DNA of 64,000 nucleotides from Acanthacorydalis orientalis (GCA_034766995.1 CM068315.1:48746662-48810661), one strand, 5' to 3'. Positions 1 through 12,327 are shown, counted from the first letter of the stretch. Program-made: numbers and translations. Notes: generated by a model not told the origin, from the letters alone.

Positions 1-540
1 TCACAAGCAAATGTTGAAACAATTTTATGCTTTCTATCAGAACATTTATTTTAAATGATTTTTGTTTATTGTACAAGTCACAGTACATACCGCATTTTAA
101 TCAAACGTTTAATGTAATAAAAATAATATATACGAGCACTGAAATTTAATGTAAATATTTGTTTTGTGTCTATTTGAAAAAATAAATGTCCTGTTGTTCA
201 TTCCACGCAATGTAAACTTTAATTAATTTTTACAACCGAAGTGTAGACTGTAATTAAAGGAACACGTAAATGGAATTAAATATACAATATATTTAAATTA
301 AGTCTTAAGGTTTAGTATTGAAAGAGAATACGAATTATTTTTCGAGGAGAATTAAGTAATTAAATCATTTTTATTCAGTATAGTTCATCAGTTAAGAATA
401 AAAAATTATAATATATATATAAAATAATTTTTAATAGTTATTTGAATTTTTTTTAAAAAAATTCTCAATGCTTGCTATCAAATTTTACAGTATTTGAAAT
501 ACACACACATGTGTGTGTATTTATATATATATATACATAC

Positions 541-588
<48 letters not shown>

Positions 589-1102
589 AATTTTGTTGTT
601 GAATTTGTATTATAAATTATATAAATAATTAATCTATGTATCTCTTGTCACTATGATTTTTATTGATGCTTTATTATATTTAATATATTCTAGTCGTCAA
701 TGTACCGGTACATTTTTACGGTTTATGGTGGAAGCGCTGAGTATTTATGAAAGATAATTTTATCGAATTTTCTATTTATTTCAATAACTGAAAATTTAAA
801 TTAGGTTCAAAGACTTAATAAAAAGTAATAAGACATATATGATGTTAGTGACAAATAAAAAAACATAATATACGGTGAAATATGGAAGAGATTTAATTAA
901 AAAAAAATTATTTATTGTACTTTTAACTAACTAAAATATTAATAATTTCTTCATTTATTTCATAAACATCTCTCTCTCCCTCTCTCTCTCTATATATATG
1001 TATTATCGAGTTTACTATTTATAATTAACTTGACAACGTTTAGTTTTTTTTAATATGAAAATTTATATCAATATTTAAAAGAATAAATATAAAAATAGTA
1101 TT

Positions 1103-1139
<37 letters not shown>

Positions 1140-2336
1140 TAAAAATATATTAACCAGCAGAAAATTTTTTTGAAAGATTTTACGTAGAACAAGGGTTTTA
1201 AATAATTTCTGACAGATATTATTTATTATTCAAATAAATGGAAACACTATATGGATATACTGTATGAAAATAAATGAATATACTCTAATAAAAATTACAT
1301 ACATACATATATATATATACCTTGACAGTGGATTACATTATATATTTTTTGTATTGTGATATTTAGACCTTTATGTTTGTGTCTAATAAAAAAATTTCCA
1401 TTATGTAACAAAATATTTTTCATTTAATTACTGTTATAATGTAATTTTTTTATGTAATTGTGAATTTTTACGAGTATCATGAAAAAAGATGTGTTTTTTT
1501 TACACTTTATATGACTTTTTCAAAATTATTCAAACATCTTAAAAATGGCACAACGAAAAATATTTCAGTTTCATTCAAAAAAGGAAGTTATAAACAGTAT
1601 TTTGTAATTACAATCATGTTAACTGAATTTAGAATAATGCTAGAGATTTATTCTTCAATAACGGTATTTTCTTTTTGTGATGTTTTGTGAGTACGAAAAT
1701 ATTCATGAATTTTTTTCATTTTTTTAACTCAGTCCGCTGTCATAATTATCAGCACATATATAATACCTGAGACGAGTGAATTCATATATTAAATAAATAA
1801 ATGTGTTTAATGTAAGAAGAATAGGAATACTACAATCGTACATATAAGTATTTTATTCTATGATTGTATTCGATTCTAGTACGCACATGTGCAGTCTTAG
1901 AATTTATACATTTTAGATTGGATAATTGCTTTAGATTTTAAAAACGCAAGTTTTATACGTTTTACTAAAATAATCCTCGGAGACATGACCAATATAGCTA
2001 CAGCGAAATCAACCGCGGCGCACTTTGGCGCTGGTGTGCTATACTGTTTGGCTGCTGTGCTCTATTTAGATCGACCACAGAGCCCATGTGTGCCGCAATG
2101 AACAATGCATAGCTAAATGAACACAGAGAGATCTACGTGAGATAGTGGCATTTCGGTTCATACTGTCAAGAGACGGTTTCATATACTTACTTATTCATGT
2201 GTATTGTATTGATTCGTTATTACGTTCTACGGAATTGCGACAAAATTTATTTTTTATATATAAAATAAAATTACGTTTATTTATTGATATACACTGAAAT
2301 TGAGTTTTAATAAATAATTACTGTGTATACAAGCGC

Positions 2337-2375
<39 letters not shown>

Positions 2376-2659
2376 AATATATATATATATATATATGTAT
2401 GTATGTGTATGCGTGTGTGTGTACATAAAGAACGACGAATTCGTTCGATATTTGATAATATAAATACTAGGTTCTTATACAGTTTATTAAAAATAATTTT
2501 CTTCTAAATTTACCTGTTGTATCCTAATACATATTAAAGGAAATTGTTTTAGTATTCTATTTCAAACACTGTTTTGTGAAAAGGTAGTTGAATAATTTAG
2601 ACGAATGTCTTTATTGTTCTGCATTAATAATAAAGAAATCGAAGAAAGAATATATATAC

Positions 2660-2661
<2 letters not shown>
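1..2661. other. AT-rich non-coding stretch
   Basis: No coding region can be supported apart from the short frame listed at 1985-2101. The stretch holds several (TA)n tracts (near 520-580, 1105-1136, 2340-2394), a short tetranucleotide run of CATA units near 535-551 and a CT run near 970-990. The 76-codon frame at 1460-1690 begins at a non-ATG codon in AT-rich sequence and resembles no family I know. Confidence 0.7.
1985..2101 (+). CDS. Unrecognised 38-residue open frame in a GC-richer island
   Basis: A short frame from ATG at 1985 to TGA at 2099-2101 lies in a patch (about 1960-2190) clearly richer in G and C than its surroundings. The middle reads as a hydrophobic stretch (HFGAGVLYCLAAVLYL) long enough for one membrane segment, followed by a short polar tail. 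The frame stays open upstream of the ATG for about 15 codons. I do not recognise it. It could be a small exon, a microprotein or chance; its length alone is not significant. Confidence 0.12.
   Translation: MTNIATAKSTAAHFGAGVLYCLAAVLYLDRPQSPCVPQ

Positions 2662-2713
<52 letters not shown>
2662..2713. repeat. (TA)n microsatellite
   Basis: An almost pure TA array of about 26 units abuts the left inverted repeat of the mariner relic that follows. Mariner elements insert at TA, so the array is a natural target. The long Ile-Tyr reading frame starting at 2605 comes from this array and is not a gene. Confidence 0.95.
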
Positions 2714-2716
<3 letters not shown>

Positions 2717-3542
2717 GTTCGTTTGTAAGTATGGTAAAAAAGCAAGTTAAACACCGTTATTTGGAAAAAATCGATTTTATTTCTCAATATAGTTGTTTAT
2801 TGAGGGTTATACACTTGGTCCAGCGAATCTGCGAAATACACATTGACGGCGGAGATAACATCCCCATCCGACGAGAATTTCTTCCCACCGAGTCAAATTT
2901 TCAAGTTTTGGGAAGAGGAAGTAGTCGTACGGGGCCAAGTCAGGAGAATGGGATGGATGAGAAATCAATTCGAAGTATAATTCGTGAATTTTATCATTGC
3001 GAAAGTCGATTTGTGGGACGGCGCGTTGTCCTTGGTCGCTCATTTCATGCGTTAATCTTGGACGATTTTCTTTCAGTTCTTCTTTCGGCTTCAAACGGTT
3101 CAATAATGTTGCATAATGAGCTCCTGTTATAGTTTTTCCCTTCGTTAAGTAGCCGATCAGGACGATTCTTTGCAAATCCCAAAAAAAAAATAGTGGCCAT
3201 CGTCTTACCAGCCGACAAAACGGTCTTCGCCTTCTTCGGTGCATTTTCCCAGTCGTTGTTCACTGTTTTGACTGTTGATTCGACTCAAGTGTGTAGTGGT
3301 GGATCATTGTTTCATCCACGGTAACGAAACAACACAAAACAGCCTGCTCATATCTTTCATTTTTGCGGAAACTGCTACAATGCTCGCTTCAAACATCTGT
3401 AGAACATGAACAACGCATCGCGTTTGGCTGATATTTCACCTATACTACTTTGAAAAGTAATACTTGATAGCTGTGACATTACCAAATGAATGGTGGAGCC
3501 ACATTATAGAAATTGTCCAAACTTATCAAACGACCCTCGTAT
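2714..3542 (-). mobile_element. Mariner element relic, irritans-type, internally deleted
   Basis: The left end (GTGGTTCGTTTGTAAGT, 2714-2730) matches the reverse complement of the right end (GAGGGTCGTTTGATAAGT, near 3520-3540) with a few changes, giving imperfect terminal inverted repeats of about 25-30 bp. TA-rich DNA flanks both sides. The interior encodes mariner transposase pieces on the minus strand. At about 830 bp it is shorter than the roughly 1.3 kb of a full mariner; the N-terminal DNA-binding half is largely missing. The subfamily call rests on the VDETMIHHYT-type catalytic motif and the GGTCGTTTGATAAGT-like ends, from general knowledge of irritans mariners. It is a dead copy. Confidence 0.85.
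2807..3330 (-). pseudogene. Mariner transposase remnant (catalytic domain)
   Basis: On the minus strand, near 3325-3260, a segment reads VDETMIHHYTLESNQQS, the region of the first catalytic aspartate of irritans mariners. A stop follows and the frame shifts. The next open piece (3244 down to 2807) contains YLTKGKTITGAHYATLLNRL and then HSPDLAPYDYFLFPKL, the third catalytic aspartate block of the D,D34D domain. The middle HQDNA motif expected between them is not recognisable; a degraded MSDQGQ stretch stands there. An arginine-rich run marks another damaged area. The protein cannot be functional. Confidence 0.85.
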
Positions 3543-6354
3543 ATATAATTTGAATTCTTTTAAAATGTTCAAAATTCGAGTTTGTTAAGCATTCTACATT
3601 TTTTATTGAAAGTTATACATGTTAAAAACAGACTGAGAAATTAATTATAAAATTCATTTTGGTTATAAATTAAATGAATGATTAATTCGAAATGTGAAAA
3701 CGTATAAACAAAATTTGGGTTAATAAAATCAATTATTTAAAAATTTCATACCTGAATTTTTTTTTTAAAAAAATGAAGATGATCAATACAATAATATTCT
3801 GATAGTTGTATTTTTAATTATTTAAAATCATAGTGAGTTTCCAGTCATCGAGTAAACAATCTAAAACACATAGAAATTTGGATATTGGTAGTATTTTTAA
3901 TATTTATTAATAACTTACATACATTTTCTTTAATCGCAGTTATATGATCATACATTTGATTTTTTTTTTCATATTTATCAAGAAATTTTAAAATATACAC
4001 AAATTATTAAGAAATATGTGAATAAGATACTCATCAATGATGGAGTACATGCAAATAAAATATATTAAATAATCTTTTCGTTCTATATGAATTTTTCATA
4101 TAAATAGATTATGAATGGAATGAGTACAAAATTGTTTCGATTCATGTGTGAAATAAATTTACTTCTCGTGTTGAAATTCATACATGATTGGAAGAAACAT
4201 TTAGGTTAACCTATAAATGTACTATAAAGGTTATAGCATTAACGTTTACGTAAACCGAAGTATGCAATAAACGTACACCAACTTGTCCTGTACTATGCTG
4301 AATTGAATTCATTTGCACAAGCTAACACACATTGCTTAAGAAATTGGTATACTAAAGACATGGGTTATAATACATCGTAATGTCGGTTTGTTTTACTTAC
4401 ACAATTACCACAAACGCCTTTCAGTGACCATGCATTAGTGGATGGTTCTCTTTAGATGTAAAGTCATGTAAAAGGCTTTGGCACGAATTCAAGCCCTACA
4501 TAGAGACAAACGGTAACATATTATTTAGAAGTAATTGTACGAATGTATTTATTGTAGACATGGGATTAAGCAGTGCTGTGAATTGAGTTCGAAGTAAACT
4601 TTTGCTTAGTAATCTATGTTAGTAATACAGACGGTACTTCGAAGCTGAGGATGTTTATAAATGGAATATTTATATTTTATAATAAGTACTGGCTTGCGTA
4701 TAATTACAACAGACTTGCATTATAATGGAATGTATATAACAGAATTAGGAATCGGAATTAATTTTAATTGTAACTTTTGAACACATGATGATACAATATA
4801 CAGATTTATTTAAAGGTTCATAGTAGACGGCTAACTTTATTAAAAAGTACAGTTTTTGGAAAGTATAAGAATAAAATTAGCATTATGTGTTTTAATAAAT
4901 AAATTCATAGTTCAAAATTTACAAATATAGAAACACATTGTAGAGTTGTTACCCATAAAAAAGAATAATGCCGTGTATTTTAAATTTAATCAATGTAGAA
5001 AATGTATTATTTATCAAAACAAATACTTTTATTTTTTATTTCTATTTTTGTATTTTAAAAACATTTTTTTTTGAAAATGAATTATTTATTTTTACAATGA
5101 TAACATATGTTGAATTTAATAGTAATGTATTAGTTTGATTCTGTTGTCCGATATACTCAATATGTATATAATATACTCAATTTAATAATGATATTAATAA
5201 TAATCTGGAAGGTTGCAATGTTGTAGAACAAAAAGAGTTTAATAATCAAAAACCTTTAATTGATTGACCATTACTTGAGCACTGTGATAGCGTGTACAAT
5301 GCCATGTTCTATAATGAAAACATGCGATATCGATGTAAAAAAAGGATGCCCGTTCTATATCATTCGTTTTAAGGTCGAGAGCTGAAGTACAAGAAAAAAA
5401 ACGTTGGTTAGTTCTGAAAAGATCTGTACTAAACGTTAACTTACTTGAAAGATTTTAAAAGTATAATGCTTAAGAATGTTTTAATAAAAGAAAAAATCAC
5501 TGGTGTAATCAATAAAAGAAAACAAGTGTGTAAACTTTTAAGAAACGACATTTTTTTAAAAAATATAACAGTTTGTAATGAACTACAATCTTACATTTTA
5601 ACATCATTGTATCTTTTACGAAAGCTATTGGGTAGAGTTAGAAGTAAGACTTCTTTATAATCATAAGCTTATTTTGAATAAAAAAAATCATCATTAAGTT
5701 TACTATATATTTGGTATTATTAAAATTATATAGTATCCTTTCCTTACTAAAGAAGGTAATATAAAATGAAAAAAAAATGTTTAAAATCATTGATTTTCAG
5801 CTTTGCTAAATACATTAAATATAGAAAATCTTCATAATATTCTAGTGCAACTGGTATTGTTTACATTATAAGTTAATACTTCTTTTATTCTATATTTAAC
5901 TATTAACATACTGAATATTATTATATAAATTAAACCACAGAAATAATATGAAAAAATAAGTGGTCCGGATTAAAAACAAACAGGAAACTAAATTTCTATA
6001 AAAATACTTGGGATTACATTTATTATTTATTTTTTAATCATTTACACAAGAGGACTTTCCGTTTTTATTATATGTATTAATGCATGAGTGCGCATATTTA
6101 TGTTCTATGTGTATGATACATCAATCTAAAGCAAAATGTTTACATTTTTCAAGAAATTTTATATTTTTCGAACATAATTATTAATTTTTAGCAAGTAGTT
6201 TACATATCTAACGTTAAAATAGTTAATATTAAATATTCATTTTATGGAATAAAAGAATTATTATAAGCTAATAGTAATTAGTTGAAATAAAATTGAATTA
6301 CTAGTTGATTTTATTTATTAAATAAAATTCATATTCAAGGAAAATATATGAAGC

Positions 6355-6402
<48 letters not shown>

Positions 6403-6848
6403 CATATAAACATCGATGTGCAAAAGATAAAGTTAAAAAAATAATAAATTTATAAAATCAGCAAATAACCATCAGAAGGATATTTCATTTGAATGTAATT
6501 TTGTTTAAAATAATATATATAATATATACGATAAAAACAATTTCAATACTTTATGTACATTGCGTTTCATGATAAAAATAAATGAATTATTTAAATATCA
6601 GACTGTAAAACAATGAATCTACTACACTTCTTAATAAAATTTCGAAGATACACTATTGTAACACTAAAAAAATTTTATATTAAAAGTTAAAAGCTTTTAA
6701 TTAAAAACCTCATTATCATTTACATTATATATGCATATATATATATATATATATACATATTAATGCATCAAACCCTCAACTGTTTAGTATATTAAGGGAA
6801 TATCTTAAAGTTTATAATGCGACTACTTATTCAAGTTTGTTTTTACTA

Positions 6849-6894
<46 letters not shown>

Positions 6895-7213
6895 TATATA
6901 CATTTATGTGTACACATCTTAAAGATACATTTATTTATTAACCAGAACTGTGTGTTTTGTAAATTTACGAAAGAAAAGAATGTAAAGTATGTGCTTGTCT
7001 ACAGAACCATTAAGGAAACAAAAAATATCTCGTTGTTTCCATAGCATTATTTCTTGTACAAGTCATTTAATTTTTGTTACAAGAAAGGAAAATTCAAACT
7101 TTCTGGCAACGGTAGACATTATGTTAAAAGAAAATTTGTTTAGGACAAGCTGGTATCAAATAGATTTTATACTTTTTTACTTGTTCACATTGAATACAAT
7201 TATTAACATATGA

Positions 7214-7278
<65 letters not shown>

Positions 7279-7650
7279 TACATATTTATTTGTATATATA
7301 TATAGAGAGAGAGAGTATACATTTGTGCCTACTTTTTGTTATAAGAACAATAAAGTCAACTTATTCTCGGTAATTTAATTTTCGGAATAATAAATCATGA
7401 TTGTATCTTTCTCAATTGTTAAATTCTCTTATAAAATATATACTAAAAAAAATCTCTCATAAAATATGTACTAAAAGGTTCTTATAAAATATGTACATTA
7501 AATTTTTAATTAATATTTATATTTGCTTTATACGCATGTACTCAATGATTAAAAAGTAATTTTATTTATAACAATAAAAATGATATTATCGCGGAATAAA
7601 TTCGTAACAAATTTTTTCTTTGATAAATTTTCATGTAGTTTAAAAATTAT
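3543..7650. other. AT-rich non-coding stretch with TA arrays
   Basis: No supported gene. It contains (TA)n arrays at about 6357-6397, 6732-6755, 6853-6892 and 7231-7273, and a GA run at 7304-7314. Open frames at 5445-5660 and 6989-7213 are short, start at non-ATG codons or sit in random AT-rich sequence, and match nothing I recognise. A 12-bp palindrome (TAGGTTAACCTA) lies near 4203. Confidence 0.7.
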
Positions 7651-7727
7651 TAATCTATATATATATATATACGTATGTTAATATATATATATATATATGT
7701 ATATTAATATATATATATATATACGTA

Positions 7728-7764
<37 letters not shown>

Positions 7765-7811
7765 CTATATATATATATATACGTATGTTAATATATATAT
7801 ATATATATGTA
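7651..7811. repeat. Direct duplication with 110-bp period in TA-rich DNA
   Basis: The segment beginning TAATCTATAT at 7651 recurs at 7761 and stays the same for at least 50 bp, including the landmark ACGTATGTTA, at a spacing of exactly 110 bp. A related half-unit (ACGTATATTAATATAT) lies between them. This is a tandem duplication rather than simple TA slippage. Confidence 0.8.
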
Positions 7812-7823
7812 CAGAGAGAGAGA

Positions 7824-8737
7824 GAGTGGTGCGAAAAAAAGAAAAGGTTTGGTACTAAATAATTTTTTGTTTAAATGATTTTTTTCCCTTCTTTTCAGAA
7901 TTTTATTAATGAAACTTAAGGAATTTATCATGAAAAGATGACAACGTACCAAAATAATTGAATTTTATTTTGAAAATCAAAGTTCAATTATTTTGATGCA
8001 TCGAGCATATCGTTTTAATTTTAATGTTCGAACAGGACCATCGGAGCCAATGATTAATCGTTTGCTTTCACGTTTTCGACAACAAGGTGCAGTTAGTAAC
8101 CGACCAAGATCTGGAAGACATCGTTCGCCTCTAACTGAGGAAAATATTTAACGTTTACAGGAGAGTATTCAGCAAAGTCTTGAAACGTCAACCAGAAGAT
8201 GTTATTTGAATATCTCGGAGGTCACTGCAAAGGATTTTAGTTGCATTGAAAATGTTCCCATACAAAGTACAGCCTGTGCAAGAGCTAAATCAAACAGATT
8301 ATTTGAGGCCAGCTATTGATAATCGTCTGCAGATGTGGTGTAGACATTTTTAGCGAACGCACAATTTCAAGAAACAGTGACTTTAAATGGCTTGCAAGTT
8401 TGCCTGATTTGAGCCCTTCCGATTTTTTTTAGAGCCAATTAAAAGAATTTGTATATATCAATAAGTCAAAAATCATCCTGTAGCTAAAGAACAACATACA
8501 CGAAGAAATTCGAGCATTATTTCTAGAAATCCTGAGAGAAGTGATAGTAAATGCCTTAAAGAGTTCAACTTTGTACAAACTAAAAATAGGCATCACTTAC
8601 ATGATATCATTTTTCATGTATAATCAGGAAAATTTCCTCATCCATATACTATATTTTGGGAAATAAAAAAGAGGAAATATTACAGAACAAAAGGAAATAT
8701 TAATGTTTTAAACACGTTCGTTATTTTTGTGCCACCC
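7824..8737 (+). mobile_element. Tc1/mariner-superfamily element relic, internally deleted
   Basis: The left end (GTGGTGCGAAAAAAA, from 7826) and the reverse complement of the right end (GGGTGGCACAAAAATAACG, ending 8737) form imperfect inverted repeats. TA dinucleotides lie just outside the right end, and a GA run followed by TA repeats lies on the left. Between them are plus-strand transposase fragments. The copy is about 0.9 kb and lacks much of the catalytic domain. It resembles the insect transposons whose proteins carry an HPYK-Q-QEL motif after the DNA-binding domain, known to me as a widespread, usually unnamed arthropod group. Confidence 0.75.
7935..8640 (+). pseudogene. Transposase remnant of the Tc1/mariner superfamily
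   Basis: Around 7998-8150 one frame reads HRAYRFNFNVRTGPSEP then INRLLSRFRQQGAVSNRP and RSGRHRSPLTEEN, a helix-turn-helix region with a proline/arginine hinge, ending in a stop. Near 8250-8310, FPYKVQPVQELNQTDYLR matches the linker before the catalytic domain. Sequence then jumps to PDLSPSDFF (about 8400-8430), the third catalytic aspartate block, so the first two catalytic acids are deleted. The tail keeps the EIRALFLEILREV helix. Several stops and frame changes make it non-functional. Confidence 0.8.
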
Positions 8738-9825
8738 TATATATATATATATATTGATTCATATAATAATAATGTTTCTGAAAAACATAGTTAACAAGAG
8801 ATTAAATTAAATATTTTTGATTTGATATTTTTTTTTTAAAAACACCAGTGATAAAAGTATACTACAAAGCAATATCAAAAACATAACACGGAACATTTTT
8901 AATTCGTATAATAAAAAAAACCTAAATTTCAGATCTCTTCTCTCATTTGAGAGAAGAGATCTGAAATTTATGTTGTATAAATATATGATGTAATGGAAAA
9001 CATTATTGTTAAATCACAATTTTAATCGCAGTCTTTATTTATATAAGTAGAATTGTTAAATATTATTAATGTATTATATTTATTATTTATGTTCATAATT
9101 AGTTGAATTCAACGAGAAACCTGAAGTTAATATGTAAATAAAATTACTGAAATATTTTTTATCAATAAATGGAACCATAAGATTAATCGAAAACATTGAA
9201 TGTTGTACCTATGAACAAAGAATTTAAATTCAAATATATCATTCAACACATATGAAAACATAAACATAACTTGTTTTTTATTTGAAGTTCATATCCATCT
9301 TAGAATATAAAGAACTAATTCAACTACATTTAAGCTGAAATATATTATAATAAAATACATGGAAAAGTTATTTTTAAACATTGTCGAAAATCATAAAAAA
9401 AAGCTGTTAAGGAAATCACAATGTAAAGAAGAAAGATTTAGATAAAAAGGTATTTTTTAATGTTAAAAGAGCAAATAATATAAAAATAACACGAAGTACA
9501 CCAAACAGATTTAATATATATTTTCATAAAAGCCAAACAAATAAAAGAACGAAACAAACATGTAAATATATTAACAGAAAATATAAACAGAATTGTTATC
9601 AGTTTTTATGTTACTGTAACAAATCCATTTCCTTAAAACGCAATCTTTTTAAAAATATTCTCACGCATAAAATCAGAAGCACGCGTCTATATAGTAAACT
9701 TCATTTAATGTTTACTTTGTCATCAACGAAAAATTCGCGTGTTCTTTTCTGACAATCAAGAAAAACAAGATTTCAAAACGATATTTACATTCAAAGCCAT
9801 ATATATATATATATATAAATATATG

Positions 9826-9862
<37 letters not shown>

Positions 9863-9878
9863 GTATATATGCAAAGCA

Positions 9879-9911
<33 letters not shown>

Positions 9912-10060
9912 AACATAAAATTTTGGGTTATTTTTTCAATATGCGTTGTAAAATAAAATTATAAAAAATATCATAGAAAAAATTGATTTTCCCTCTATAA
10001 TAATTTAATTATAAATAAAATAAGCATAATTTATTTTTTTTTGCAAATGTATATTTATTA
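8738..10060. other. AT-rich non-coding stretch
   Basis: Nothing coding is visible. It contains a perfect hairpin listed separately (8923-8970) and a cluster of interrupted TA tracts at about 9800-9910. Confidence 0.7.
8923..8970. repeat. Perfect 23-bp inverted repeat with 2-base loop
   Basis: The left arm runs 8923-8945 (begins TAAATTTCAGATCTCTTC), the loop is TT at 8946-8947, and the right arm at 8948-8970 is its exact reverse complement. Unlike most palindromes here it is not built of TA units; the arms contain AGATCTCTTCTCTC, so chance is unlikely. Confidence 0.9.
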
Positions 10061-10616
10061 GGCTGGTAGAAAAACAATTGCGTCTTGTGACTTTCAAATT
10101 TAATACATTTTTCTTTTTTGATTTTCCTGACTGTTTAAAGTGGTCCAGAACTGTTGGTTGACTAACTATTAATTTTGTGCAAGCTCTCGAATTGTTGTGT
10201 GTGATTATGATTTAACTAATGCCTTCAGTTGGCCGTTATGAACTGAAGGACTCCCGCGAATTTCTTAATATTGAAGGTTCTCGTCCCCAGCACAATTTTT
10301 TTTAGTAGCACCATTGCACCGTACGTTCCTTAACAGTACCCACATCAAAAGCACCGATTAGTTTACGAACAGTTACTGCTGTTTACCACCCATTTTGAAC
10401 TCATGCAAAATTGCTCTTATTTACTTATTTTCTATCTTTAATACGATTATCCAGTTTGAAGCAACATTAGTAATAAAATCAAACTTGACACCACCAAAAT
10501 ACAGACCGAAAAATGGATTTTAAAATGATATTAACATACACATGATGAAGTCATACTTCCATTGAAAAAAATAAGGTTAGAATTCAGAAAAAAATCACAG
10601 ATTTTTCCTTCCAACC
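10061..10616 (-). mobile_element. Internally deleted cecropia/Hsmar1-like mariner, copy A
   Basis: The left end GGCTGGTAGAAAAACAATTG (from 10061, after TA at 10059-10060) matches the reverse complement of the right end (AGGTTGGAAGGAAAAATC). The minus strand carries decayed N-terminal transposase sequence ending in SQPTVLDHFKQSGKSKK, and then the terminal repeat follows at once, so the whole catalytic domain is absent. Length is about 556 bp against about 1.3 kb for a full mariner. It has the same structure as the copies at 47231, 51456 and 60793. The right-hand TA target copy is mutated to TG. Confidence 0.85.
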
Positions 10617-10943
10617 TGATATTTATTTAATAATTAGTAATCCATTTCGCTTCAAGATATATTTTCAAAGTAAAATGTCTTAAAATTTTAAAATGTTATT
10701 CATTTAATGTTAATATTGGTATTATAAGATTACATGTAAAATTATCGTCTCCTGCTACTTGTTTTAATATTTATATGGTTATTTCATTTCAACATATTTA
10801 CTTTTTGTAAAAGGAATCATGCTTTTTTTTTTTGGTTAACACATACTTGTACAAATAACAGAAAATATTGTTTATTCAAATTTTCAAAATAAATAAAAAT
10901 TAAGTAAATAATTATATAAATTTACAATAAATATATTGTCAAA

Positions 10944-10992
<49 letters not shown>

Positions 10993-11125
10993 CAAAAAAA
11001 GCAAAATTATTTAAAAGATTTTTAATGAAATTGTTTATGATTTTTCAAATGAAAATATTTAACTTTTCTGTTCAGTGTTATACATTTCATTCCATATACA
11101 CACGCATATTTATTTTGTACACACA

Positions 11126-11175
<50 letters not shown>

Positions 11176-11340
11176 ATGTCCAATATTTAATATCTACTAC
11201 TGAATAAAGATTTTTTTCTAATTTGGATAATCTAGTACGTTTTATTCATATAAACGGTTAATAAATGTTCTGAAACTCTTATTCAAATTGTTTACTGGAT
11301 TTGTAGAACCTTTTCATTTTTATTATTTATCAGAATAAAT

Positions 11341-11366
11341 AATATGATTTCATATGAAATCATATT
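11341..11366. repeat. Perfect 26-bp palindrome
   Basis: The sequence AATATGATTTCAT at 11341-11353 is followed directly by its exact reverse complement to 11366, with no spacer. It is not a simple TA repeat. It may be a cruciform former, a dyad binding site or chance; nothing around it decides. Confidence 0.8.
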
Positions 11367-11695
11367 TTATTTCTGGTACAGAATAAGAAATTGTACTATA
11401 AAACTGTACGTATATACACTGAATTGTATATAATTTAGAAAAAAATAGAAAGTCATATCTAAGAAAGAAGGAATTATCTATGCTATCCATCAAACAAAAA
11501 ACACTTAATATAGACTAGTATTAAATTATGCGAAATCCTGTTATCATTCTTCGAGACAAACGTCTACCACCCTCGTTACACAACACACTCGTACAGTAAC
11601 AATGTAAGACAAACCGGACGTTTCAGTTATATTTCTCGTACGAAAAGCTCGTACGCTCGCTTACCCAGCTAACGGTGCGCACAGTTTTATCATTG

Positions 11696-11935
11696 ATGCA
11701 CACAATGACGCCAATGCTTCGCCGGATGATGGACGAAAATAGGGATGAGGCGTCACACTTCCGGAATGAGGCACAGGCAGCCGAGAGCCGCCGTTCTCGT
11801 CGAGTGGAAGAACAAAGGATCACGAGGTCTAAGCAAATAATGAGATCCCAAACACTTGATGTAATACCACTACCATGGGTGCCACGAAGCGATGCTATTG
11901 AAGCAGAGAACCAGTTCGCCGAGTCAGTGGCGTAG
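11696..11935 (+). CDS. Unrecognised 79-residue open frame with coding-like composition
   Basis: The frame runs from the first ATG at 11696 to TAG at 11933-11935 and stays open upstream to about 11675. It lies in an island (about 11550-11960) of near-balanced base composition. The product is highly charged: DENRDEASHFRNEAQAAESR, then RRSRRVEEQRITRSKQIM, then TLDVIPLPWVPRSDA. The Arg/Glu-rich middle suggests a helix or short coiled coil. A pyrimidine-containing CCCAG at 11664-11668 could be a 3' splice site, making this a terminal exon. A transposon-derived fragment is equally possible; I recognise no domain. Confidence 0.3.
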   Translation: MHTMTPMLRRMMDENRDEASHFRNEAQAAESRRSRRVEEQRITRSKQIMRSQTLDVIPLPWVPRSDAIEAENQFAESVA

Positions 11936-12267
11936 TTGGTCAAAACCCAAACGAATAGTTGAAAGCACTTTCATATTTTTATTACAGAACACTTAAATTA
12001 ATACCTCGAGAATATTATTACAATTTAAGCAGTTTACAGTGAATGTAAAATATTTATATTTCGGTCTATTTATTACTTTGAAGTTCTATTTGTATATTAT
12101 GAGTTAAATGTAAGGATACAGGTTGGTTATTGAGGTTTTAGGACGCTTTGACAGATAGGATCATTACCACCCTATGTATAAGCATACAAAAGATCAACGA
12201 TATTTTAATATACATAAAACAAGGTATTTAAAATATAAGTAAACACACAAATATATATATATATATA

Positions 12268-12270
12268 CTC

Positions 12271-12324
<54 letters not shown>

Positions 12325-12327
12325 GAG
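12268..12327. repeat. 60-bp perfect palindrome with TA core
   Basis: CTCATTAA at 12268 is mirrored by TTAATGAG ending at 12327, and the alternating TA run between them completes a self-complementary stretch. The non-TA arms on both sides distinguish it from an ordinary TA microsatellite. Confidence 0.85.

Noticed and set aside
2605..3132. 175-codon plus-strand open frame
   Set aside because: It is a TA-array translation (Ile-Tyr run) fused to the antisense of the mariner transposase remnant on the minus strand.
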